From Meandrina meandrites (lineage: Eukaryota; Cnidaria; Anthozoa; Scleractinia; Meandrinidae), in assembly GCA_963693305.1 (NCBI GenBank), contig OY855905.1, positions 45,941,395 to 46,005,394 on the forward strand: a stretch of DNA of 64,000 nt, written 5' to 3'. The position numbers and the translations under genes are program-made. Under the pieces are notes generated by a model. That model searched no databases. It was given only the letters and a program-made list of their open reading frames with translations, and was not told the DNA's origin. Position 1 is the first letter of the stretch. Each line of letters begins with the position of its first letter. This document shows, piece by piece, positions 11,501 to 23,500 of this stretch.

Positions 11501-14500
11501 AAAAATTAATTTCTCTAAGAGTAGAAAAGTCAGATAGGACTGCCACATCCAAAACAAAATCATCTGGAATAATAGCTGTATCCTAGTCAACGGTCAACCG
11601 ATATTCTATAAAACCATGTTCCAAGCTCAGATCTTTCGAGTTAAACACCTTCTTAAAGATAATCACACTTTTCTCTCACTGGACGAAATTACACGCAAAT
11701 TCAATATTAACATTCCTTTCACACTGTACTACGGCATCATTACGGCCATTCCAACAAAATGGAAGAGGCTATTAAGGAATCAACTTAACTCACCCCAAAC
11801 TATTAACCCAACCCCACTTCCCTCCCAGGACCACCCGTCAACCCGAACCGCCTACTCTACTCTTCTAAGCAACCAAGTGAGTCCACCAACATCAGAAAAT
11901 AGAATTTTAGACCATGGTTTCACCATAGAAAATATACACAAAGTGTATACTTTACCGTTCACGATAACAAAAGATTCCAAACTAATTGCCTTTCAGTATA
12001 ACATCATCCACCATATCTTACCAACTAAATCAAGCCTCTTCCGAGCTGGAATTACTGAAAACGCTGCATGCACTTTTTGCAACTCCGAAAAGCAGACAAT
12101 AATCCACTTGCTCTTCCACTGTCCTGAATCTAAAGCCTTCTGGGAAAAATTCACCTGCTGGTGGTATCTAAAATTTAAGCAAGTCATTCCTTTAACAGAA
12201 TGCACCGTCCTTTACGGATGGCACAACAACATACAAAACAAGCAGGCACTAAATGTCACTCTCCTTATCGCCAAATACCACATCTTTTCCACAAGCTCAT
12301 GTAACGGCAACTTATGTTTTGATAGCTTTCTTCTTCGTCTCCAGAACAAGCTGGAAATACTAAAACAAAGCTTCATAGCTAAAAATAAACTGCATCAGTT
12401 TTTGTCTGTATGGGGTAAAATTCTTTAGTTTAATTCTTATCCTTTTTGTTTTGTGTTTTTTACTCGTTAAGAGTGATTTCTAAGCAAACAATTCACCTCT
12501 TTCGTGTTGTACTAAAAAGCGCTGAACAGTCACTTTTTAATCCAAACCCTGTACTTATTGAGTTATCTATTTACTATTACTTGTTTTTTTTTTTTGGTTG
12601 TTAGTGTAGTGTATTGTATCGTACTGTAACTACTATGCGCAAGTTTTTGAAAATGTAATCCGAACAATGTAATTTTAAGTTTTGCATGGTATTTCGCAAT
12701 AGTATTGTAAGTGTTGTAAGTGTCACCTTATTAATAAAAAACTATTTGTAAAAAATAAAAAAAATAAAAAAAAAAAGAGTAGAAAAGTCTATGATCGAGA
12801 TGTCTGGATGGGGATAGCCAGAAGCGGCCAGAAAACTGCTAATGGCAGTGCTTTATCATGTCGCGTAATATTGCAGATGGTGAACACACGTTGAAGTAGT
12901 TGCGCCCATTGTTGCAAAAGTAGAACGAAAGTTTACCTCTGCAACATTACGTGCAATATTGCGCACACCATTTCTAGGGGTGGACGCACACGATGCAATT
13001 TAGCCAATTCTTTGGGTAAAATGTTGTATTGTGTGTCCTTTCTATTTGAGCGTTCATTTTCGGCAAACTTTTGTCTCAATTTGAATAAAATGAAGTGAAT
13101 GAAATCCTTTTTGTTTGCTTTCTGTCATTCTTTATAGCAATTTTGGTTAAAGTGTGTTTGTACCATTCATGTCGTAACCAACTCCGTCTTTTGTAGCTTA
13201 CGTCCTGAATAGAAAAATCACCTTAAAACGCCGAAAAGAATTGCAAAAGGCGAGTTCATCCAAGCCGTTCGTTTACAACTCAGGCTGAGGCGCCCAGAAT
13301 TTATGTTTTGCGCTAGCGTGACGAGCTGTTCACAAACATAACGTTCAACTTCTTTCATTTGAGGCCTTACTTTAGCTTTTCATGTTACGGTGACAAAGTC
13401 AATCTCTAAATTGTTGTCATTCAATCGTTTCAATATTTACATGTATACCTATGCCACGTAAAGGAGCGTAAAGATGTTCTTGCCGAAGTCCAGGAATATC
13501 AGGGAGTGAGAAACGACATGCCAGTGACAGTGGAGTCGACATCATCCCAAGGAAACAACGGCATTGTTGTTGAAATCGCACCCATGTCATCTCGGAATCC
13601 TGCTGAGGTACGTAGTAATGGGTATATGCAAAAGCAAAATAATAAGCATTTTCCTCGTATAAATATTTATTTAAAAAGTGCAAAAGTCTGAAACACTTTA
13701 AAAGAAGGGGAGGGCATGGTGCAGTGGCGAGGACATTTGTCTTTCACCAATGTGGCATGAGATCGAATATTAGGCCCGTAGTCATATGCTGGTTTGGAAT
13801 CGTTGTTGGTTTCCCCCTTGCTCATAGGGCCGTTTTCTCTGGCTTCTTTTTTTGGTCTCAAAAAACTTTTTAATTGCAATTCAATCTTGAACAGCGGACG
13901 AATAGTTACTCCTTGGATATCTCGCTGCCAATTCTCTGTTAATCCCCTTCAGACCGGGCTTTTTTGAATCTTTCTAAAGGGCCAATTTAAAATGTTAGAT
14001 ATGGTCCAGAAAAAACTGTAGTGAGACACCTTAATATTATGTTATGTTTCACAGGGAATTAAAATCGTTTCGAAAGGGACTGAAGACGATTATATCCCGA
14101 CAGACCAAACCTCAGTGGAGATGGAACCAACTCTATCACATGACAATGAATCTTTCATCCTTGATTTGTCCAGCTCATCAGATCGCATCGTTGATGTATG
14201 CATTTTTTCTAATAATTCTTCCACCTTATACATTATTACGTTGCCATCAAAACAAGAACATTGAGAATACACAGGTGTAAGGTAGAAAGAGAAAGAAGAT
14301 GGAAAAAAGAAAGGAGACCTTCAGAATTTTACTCGTATTTTCTAATCAATAACTAGATTCTATTTTGATATGAATTACTCTATTTAGACCACATTAACTT
14401 AAATTATCACGACAGACAGTTAGTTACATGCTTTTTATTTATTCAGGCTGGGAGTAAGGGTCTTCTGCACCAAGAAGACATCGAACTGTCGGCGATGCCG

Positions 14501-17500
14501 TCGACATCACAGGGAAACAAGCAAACTGATGAAAATCTGCTTCCGACTGAGAATCTTGATGATGGAGATGAAGAAGATGACAGCTTTACTACTCAGCGGC
14601 TTTTTTCGTTTGCTTGGCAAATAGCGAAGGGAATGGTAATCATTATTACGTGCTCCAATATATAATCTTCACCAGCTTAACTTAAGCATTATCATTAGTA
14701 CTTATTACATGAAACACTTCAGAATTTTCAAACGAATTTTCTTTGATCCTGAAGCCAGAACTGCCAAATATTTTTAAGTACAAGAAGTTTCTTTGAACGA
14801 AAAATACTTTTAAAAGTCGTAACGGGCACTTATGTCGAAGCCGAATATCTACAGATTCAACTTAGTTCCGCAAATGAGTGACAAACGTATTGCCTTCAAA
14901 CAGACTAGTTTTCTATAGCGGCTTACCAGCTTTGTTTGTACTTCCGGCTCTTATAATTCCCTTGAGTTCTCTATTTATTTGTTTATTTTTAACAGAATCA
15001 CCTCGCTGAGAAAGAATTTGTTCATCGTGATCTTGCAGCACGAAATGTTTTGGTTGGTCATGATAATCGGGTCAAGGTGTCAGACTTTGGGTTGATGCGT
15101 CAAATCTATGAAGACGTGTACAGCGCCAAAAAGACGAAAAAGCTTCCAGTGAAATGGATGGCTCCAGAATCGATTCATGACTGCATTTTTACTATCAAAA
15201 GTGATGTGTGAGTAGATTTTTCCTGTATATTTTCTTTACCTTTAATATCGATGTTTCTTGACATTTCATTTTGCAATTCCCATTACAAAACATATCAAAA
15301 AAGTATATACGAAAAATATTCTGAATTTAGCTTCCAAAATCTAAGCTGCTTAAGAGGCATTCCGTGTAAAAACCGACCGGTCAATTTTTGGCGTAAACTG
15401 AAATTTTTTCATTTTCTCTACAGAAATTTAACATTATGTTCTAAATAGAAAAATCGTATTTGTTTGCCTTGGTTTGTTTCAATACTTTCGTTTGGCTTCT
15501 TTTTCCGAAGGGAGCGTAGGGTAAGCTAATCCGTTGTTCGTAACACTGATTTTGGCCTGAAACTCAAGGCGCACCGCGTGACAACATAGATTTAACACAT
15601 GCCTTGTATAGTGCACATTAAGACAAAGTGATAAACTTACAAACCTGTGGCTCACGGATTCCCGATCAAATAGTAAGTATCAAGTGAAGGATTGGCTGTT
15701 TTATTTACAATTAGTAGCAACAAATAAAACGTACAAAACCACAAACAAACAAACAAACTCAGGGCTCCAGCCAATCTCGAACCCATGGCCTCCGCCTAAC
15801 CGTTGCTTAGCCTTATGCTCCTTAATGTCCACTAAAAACCAGCCTTTAGTGGAAAACAATGTTATTTTCATCACGAAGCCCTGCCTTTTAACATACAGTA
15901 AGATTTCTACCTTTGAATCAAGGGTCTCCCGAGCAAGTAAACAAGCAAACAATACCTCATGGTAAGGAGGGTCACTTTTACTGCATAAACACAGATTCAA
16001 GCTAGGCCAAACACCAAGAGGTGTTGGAAACAGTTTCTAACGTTTCTTTATTTTTTCGCAGTTGGTCCTATGGTGTTCTTCTGTGGGAAATGGCCACCAT
16101 GGGTAAGTTAAACTAGCTCAAATGAAATGTTTGTCTCGTTTGTTTATAATCATGTTTATTTTCTTTTTTACAGTCGGGTAAATGATAATGAAATGATACG
16201 TGTGGAGGAAACTCAGAAAAAAATTCTGAGTTTAGAGATGGGATTTAAACCCACGACCTTCCGCATATTAGTCGGATGCTCTAACCACTGAGCTACCCGA
16301 AACTCTAGTGGTGAGCATTGGTCAGTTGTAGGCTCTGTGACACAACGACTGCTTAGGGCAAATCACATTATGCCAATGAACACACGCACATAACTTCATC
16401 ACGCAGTCACGTAAATACATGATAATGAAACAAACGAAACTTCTGAAACTTTGAACGCAAATAAACGAAATTAGGTTAAAGCTGATACAGAAGTATTCCA
16501 AGCAAATAAGGATAGGCGAATGACTGGTTCGCAGAATTGGCTAAATACAAACATTGGGAACAGTCATTCTCTATTCATTTTATTCATTCTTAATGATTAT
16601 TGGGGAAGCTGATAGTAAATGCTTATCACAAAGTAAGCAACGGAGGAGAACTTGAGGATTCTCATTAACTTCGTTTTTGTTTCATTTGCGAGTTTTATTA
16701 TCTTTTTACGACTGTTTTTGCGTATGCAAAACGGGAGTTACGGATTGAGGGGCGATTTGAAGCCATCCTTCCTTCCTTCCTTCCTTCCTTCCTTCCTTCC
16801 TTCCTTCCTTCCTTCCTTCCTTCCTTCCTTCCTTCCTTCCTTCCTTCCTTCCTTCCTTCCTTCCTTCCTTCCTTCCTTCCTTCCTTCCTTCCTTCCTTCC
16901 TTCCTTCCTTCCTTCCTTCCTTCCTTCCTTCCTTCCTTCCTTCCTTCCTTCCTTCCTTCCTTCCTTCCTTCCTTCCTTCCTTCCTTCCTTCCTTCCTTCC
17001 TTCCTTCCTTCCTTCCTTCCTTCCTTCCTTCCTTCCTTCCTTCCTTCCTTCCTTCCTTCCTTCCTTCCTTCCTTCCTTCCTTCCTTCCTTCCTTCCTTCC
17101 TTCCTTCCTTCCTTCCTTCCTTCCTTCCTTCCTTCCTTCCTTCCTTCCTTCCTTCCTTCCTTCCTTCCTTCCTTCACTTTTCAGTCGATCAGATGTAAAC
17201 GAAAGGCCGTTGACAGACGGTTGGCAGACCTACATGTAACGCCACTCTCAGTTTGACGTTGCGGTTTATTAAGACCGATGACAGACCATTGTACTTTAGG
17301 CGCTGATGGTTTTGTTTCGATGGGTATGTGATGATAATTTGAAAATCGATTGTGAACATATTTTATTTTTATTTTACCTTAAATCAGGTGTATGTTGTTT
17401 CTGCCCTATAGAAAAATCAACAGAATTTTCTTAAGTTTGCATGTGACGGTGAAAGCGAAATTGAAAGCGAAGTTTGTGTAATCGCTAGCTGACAGAAGAT

Positions 17501-20500
17501 TATCAGTGTCACGCGACAAAGGTCAACCTAGCCGATTTTAAAATAAATTTTATGCGACGCTTAATCTTCACAGCAATCAAACCTGCTCATGGCACTATCA
17601 AAACACATTCCGGAAATTGAACGTCAATCGTAAACGCTGTACAGAGAAAAGTGTACACACGCTAGCATGAAAACACGCAAACAACACGCAAACTTGAATT
17701 TGTCTGCTTGGAACTTGCTTCTTTTACTCCCAATGCAAATCAAAATGAACTGGACGCTTAACTGCGTACGTGTGTACTCGGGCTTCTCTTTAAAAAATTA
17801 ACTTGGATCACGCTGTTTACAGAACCTTACACGACAATAATTATAGTAAACATACTTCGCATTGCGATATCTCATGTCTTTTGTCGCTTTTATTGTCACC
17901 ATTGAATAATTGTTTACATTTCCGGTTGAGTAAATAGCTTTGTCTAAGATATCACAATCATCAAATGCCGAAATAGCAACATTCTCTACATAGCCATCTA
18001 CATACGACATGAAGTGCTGGACAAGAGCATATGCTGTTACAATAATTGAAACGATAAAAACAAAGCAAGATAAACCCAATGAAACCAATACTATAAAAGC
18101 AAAAATTGAAAGAAAGCTGCTTAAAGTACTCATTTCGTTTTTCGTTTCTTCTTTTAGAGCGCAACTAAGCTTAAATATGGTGTCCATTGCATCCGTTCGA
18201 GAAGATTCTTGTGTTGATAAGGAAAACTCTGTTGCATGTCTGTAGTCCAGTTTTTCGCAATGCTTGAGTGCTCAACAGCGTCAGTTCCCGCAAGTATTGA
18301 TGATTCTCTTAGCGTTTCAAACTCCATTATATAGATAGCTCACTATAAAATCTAGGCTTCTGATAAAGGTTTCACTCGGAAGAGTTCGCTCGTAAAGTTC
18401 TCTCGTATTAAAGTTCATGCACCTACCCGCTCCGAAGTAGTCATCGACATGTTTCAGTGTGGGTGTACAATCGATTTCGCGCTCTAGAAATCACACTAAA
18501 TATTTCAACCTTTACAATCCTCGAGATTCCACCGAAAAGAGAGTCAAACGAGTAAAAACAACGTAAATCCGTATAGATCTTTACAAGTCATGCATGTATA
18601 ACGGCCGGCAGCCGCTACTAGCTACTCGAGCGATCAAAGCTCAAAGTTGCAGAACGACAGATGCGCGGATCGATAAAAGCGATCATATATTTCCAAGCAC
18701 GCATAAAAATACAGAGAAGAAAACAACTTGCCTCCAACGTGTCACCGACTCCATCACAAAATCAGACTTCGCGGCTCAAATTTACAATCATCGGCGAAGA
18801 AATCATTGCAACGACATCAACAATATACTTAGCCGTACAAACGTTGTACAACTCAGCAAAGCCACTGGGAGCTGCGCTCAAAAAGCTAAGATTCTCGCTG
18901 TGACTGCAGAGGTTACTGTACTGACTGTAATCAACGCATTGCGAAAGATCTATTTTAATCAAGAATACAAAAGGGTTCCTCGCTGTCCTTAAAAGCAAAC
19001 TTCAAATTGAGAAAGCTAAATGTAAAACACAAATTAATCTTTAATAAAATGTAAACCAGCAGTAAGTAGTAAAGTAAGAATACAAAAGGGTTTGACAGAT
19101 GGTTGACAGACGTAACGCAACTCCTGTAGTTTCGGGTCTTTTGGCATGACAATTTCGTGTTCCGGCTTGTAACAGTCTAGGGTGCGAATGTAGACGTTTG
19201 TATAGCGCAATCGCTTTTATCAAACTGTCCAAGTACAAAATTCAATTACAAAATTAGCGTTTAATAAAATTTATTTTTAATTCTGTTCATTTTGTTTGAC
19301 CTTTGTTTATGTGATGATAATTTGAAAATCGATTGTGAACATATTTTATTTTTATTTTACTTTAAATCAGGTGTATGTTGTTTCTGCCCTATAGAAAGCG
19401 AAATTGAAAGCGAAGTTTGTGTAATCACTAGCTGACAGAAGATTATCAGTGTCACGCGACAAAGGTCAACCTAGCCGATTTCAAAATAAATTTTATTCGA
19501 CGCTTAATCTTCACAGCAATCAAAGAATGCAAGATGAAACCTATTATGCTCATGGCACGCGACAAATGTCAACCTAGCCGATTTCAAAATAAATTTTATT
19601 CGACGCTTAATCTTCACAGCAATCAAAGAATGCAAGATGAAACCTATTATGCTCATGGCACTATCAAAACACATTCCGGAAATTGAACGTTAATCGTAAA
19701 CGCTGTACAGAGAAAAGAGTGTACACACGCTAGCACGAAAACACACAAACTTGAATTTGTCTGCTTGGAGCTTGCTTCTTTTACTCCCAATGCAAAACAA
19801 AATGAAAAACAACGCTAGCTGACAGAAGATTATCAGTGTCACGCGACAAAGGTCAACCTAGCCGATTTCAAAATAAATTTTATTCGACGCTTAATCTTCA
19901 CAGCAATCAAAGAATGCAAGATGAAACCTATTATGCTCATGGCACTATCAAAACACATTCCGGAAATTGAACGTTAATCGTAAACGCTGTACAGAGAAAA
20001 GAGTGTACACATGCTAGCACGAAAACACACAAACTTGAATTTGTCTGCTTGGAGCTTGCGTCTTTTACTCCCAATGCAAAACAAGATGAAAAACAACGTA
20101 AATCCGTATAGATCTTTACAAGTGATGCACGTTCGGCTTCGACGATTTAATTCGTCACTTGTTAAATAGAAGCGACAAGAAGGAACAATTACATCGTGTG
20201 CTTCACAGTGACAACCTAAATCGACGCATTTCAAACACCTTTTATAGGCCTCGGAGTTAAGAAGTACCCTTGCTGAGTTTTATAACCCACAACAGATAAA
20301 TGTTCATCGCATGCAAGCAAAATCATCAGCACAGGTCGCAGCGGAGAACACTCGAGTTTCAACGACGAAATAAAATGTGGAGTGAGATTTATTCCTAGCA
20401 GAAGACTACCTATCCCAAAAGCCAGAGGACCCTACCGCAAGTAAAAGAGTACAGAACTCACAGTATAAGCAACCAAAATAGCGGTCGCAGAAGACAGGCA

Positions 20501-23500
20501 AAGTCATATTTTAAAAGCATATTAAAATAAAAGACGATGCGCGGATCGTTAAAAGTGATCATATGTTTTCAAACACGAATAGAAAAATACATAGAAGAAA
20601 ACAACTTGCCCCCAAAGTTATCCAGATATACACGCAATCGAATTTCACCCAAAAGTCGTTCCACGTGCCATTGAGTTGACCACAAAATCAGACTTGAAAG
20701 CGAAGTTTGTGTAATCGCTAGCTGACAGAAGATTATCAGTGTCGCGCGACAAAGGTCAACGCAGCCGATTTCAAAATAAAGTTTATGGGACGTTAATCTT
20801 CACAGCAATCAAAGAATGCAATATCAAACTTATCATGCTCGTGGCACTATCTGCAAGACAAAATGAAAAAGAACGTAAATCCGTATAGATCTTTACAAGT
20901 GATGTACGTTCGACTTCGACGATTTAATTCGTCACTTGTTAAATAGAAGCGACCAGAAGAACACTCTAGTTTCAACGACAAGATAAAATCTGGAGCGAGA
21001 TTCATTCCTAGTAGAAGACTACCTATCCCAAAAGCGAGAGGACCCTTCCGCAAGTAAAGAATGAACAACAAAACTCACAGTATAAGCAATCAAAATAGCG
21101 GTCGCAGAAGACAGGGATTGTGAACATATTGTATTTTTATTTAAGTTTGCATGTGACGGAGAAAGCGAAATTGAAAGCGAAGTTTGTGTAATCGCTGGCC
21201 ATATAAAACAACGAATCGACTTACTCGATTTGCACTCCTTTTACAACTTGCGGTGGCTGAATTAAACTGTTGTTGCTTGGATGATAACCCTCAAAATGGC
21301 AGCGATAACAGACCATGTTGTCATGATATCAGAACCTGGCCGACTGTACTGACTGACGCAATGGCTCCGAAACGGCGTCTCGCAGGCTTGTGGTTGTACA
21401 AATTATTGCAAAATATCTATTTTAATCGTGAATAGAAAACGGGTTGACAGATGGTTGACAGACGTAACGCGACTCCCCTTGGTTCGGGTCTTTTGGCGTG
21501 ACAATTTCGTGTTCGGGCCTGTAACAGTCTTGTGTGCGAATGTAGACGTTTGTACAGCGCAATCGCTTTTATCTATGTACATTAATGAAGTTGAGCTCCC
21601 GAGGTTTCCTCAATGCAACTTCACGTTCTTAATTAACAAAAGTTTAATTAATTCTACTGCAAAAAATTACAGTAAGTAAACAAATCGAAATCATTCAAAC
21701 ATAAAGTAACGTTTAAGTGCCAAATTCAACTGCATCTTAACTGCCTCCAAAAAAACTAGTACATTATACATCAAGGATTACATTATGTTCTCCCCAAAAG
21801 AGAGTCTCAGCCTCGTACAGTAAAAGAAATGCGTCCCACATGGACATGATTTCTTTTCCCACTCCTATTCGCTTCCGTCCATCGCCACCAACACTCGCAC
21901 AAACACATTAAACGATGACGTCATCGCTCCCAAAAACAGTCGTGGGCTCATAGGGCACCTTTGATTTGTTGTTGTTACTATTTGTATAGTTGCATAAACT
22001 TCATATAACTCGTTCGTTTCGAAGACCTTCCACTTGTGTTTCCTTTATATCTAGCAAGTAAATGCACTAAATCATTTTTTAGCGGAGCTCCCGCGGGCGC
22101 CGAAGGCGCCCGCGGGCGGAGCTCCATACCCATAGAAAATGGGAAATCCATCAAGCCAAGAAAATTTGGTGGTCGCCCGCGTCCGTACGTACGTCCGTAC
22201 GTACGTACGTACGTACGCACGGATTAGGCCTGGGACGAGTTTATCTTTGTCCTTGATTTGGAGTCCTTCTTACGCAAAAAGTAACACAAAAACATTTTTT
22301 GGTTTGTTGAGAGTTAACTTAAATTTCATAGAAACTTGTAAGAACACTTTATTACTTCAGCATTTTTTTTCTCATGTTTTCTCATGATCTGGACATTTCA
22401 TTTCAACTTAAACGAAGCGGTTGTATGAAAAGGCGGCAAATAGTTGGTACGTTGTTCACTTTTTAACCTGAATGAAAGACACGAAGAAAGATCAAAGCAT
22501 GCTGGAAAACATAGTTCTCCGTGAATATTTCTCGCTCTTGTTAGTCATCCACATCATGAAAACTCATGCCAAATGATTTACGGCAACCTCTTAACGGGAA
22601 GATCCGAAATAATTGCCGACTTGAACATGATCTACATCGGACAACACCGAGAGTTGAAGCACTGCGGCTAACCAAGGCTGAAAAATTAATTGCGCTGACA
22701 CTGAGCTAAGATAAAAGTGAGCTCAGAGCCGTTGAAGTTCACTAAGTGATGGATAAAAGACTGTTAACAGCTACACCGAAAGGAAAGGAGAGATTAATCT
22801 TCGCTGATAATTCAAAACATGTATATGCCGCTGGTGTTGGAGTAAGCCGTACAACGAGTGGCGTTTTCGTTTCTGATATATATTGTGCTGGTTTGAAATT
22901 TTTGCCCTGCAGAATTTTACAAGCCTTCCCCAAACTTGAGGTAACAAACGTAAATGTATTTATGCAGTAAGCATAAGTTTGATTTTATTGTGAGAATCTG
23001 TTTATACTATACTATACGAATTTGAAGTAGTGTCGGTTTTCAGATCTTCCCGTATAATTCAATTAATGCTGCTCACAAACCTGTTCATGTTTTTACATTT
23101 CATACAGACATTGTTTATTAAATATTTCGTTCAGGTTAATTGTGTTGTGCTTTAGTTAGTGGAGTTAACTGTGATGTTCATAATTGACCATGATTGGATT
23201 TTGATAACAATAAGCTTATCAAATTATTAAGTTTCACGGATCAAAATCACGATTTCGCTTTATAAATTACAAACTACACGTACAGAAAAAACCTGCGAAA
23301 CAAAACCGAGTAAAACTACTCAGCGATACTGCACACCAATATATATTTAAGCGATCTATTATCCAACCGCTCTTTTTTTTATACTCGCTTGCATTTGTTT
23401 TATTTCTCTCATCAGCGAGTGTGTTGAAATCGTAAACCAATATTTCGCCGATTTCGTTGCAAGTTACCTGTGCTTGGCTGAGCAAGTTCAGACTTAACCT

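Noticed and set aside
11340..13010. A DNA transposon split by the LINE (tgcaacatt-rich flanks)
   Set aside because: Flanks at 11360-11440 and 12920-13010 share only loose tgcaaca/attg motifs; no reliable inverted ends could be set.
16235..16304. A functional tRNA-Ile gene
   Set aside because: It sits inside a longer retroposed unit with target duplications and a SINE-like tail; mismatches in the arms make it a SINE head.
16652..17239. Long PSFL-repeat (+) and KEGR-repeat (-) open frames
   Set aside because: They are translations of the (TTCC)n microsatellite, open on both strands because the unit has no stop codons.
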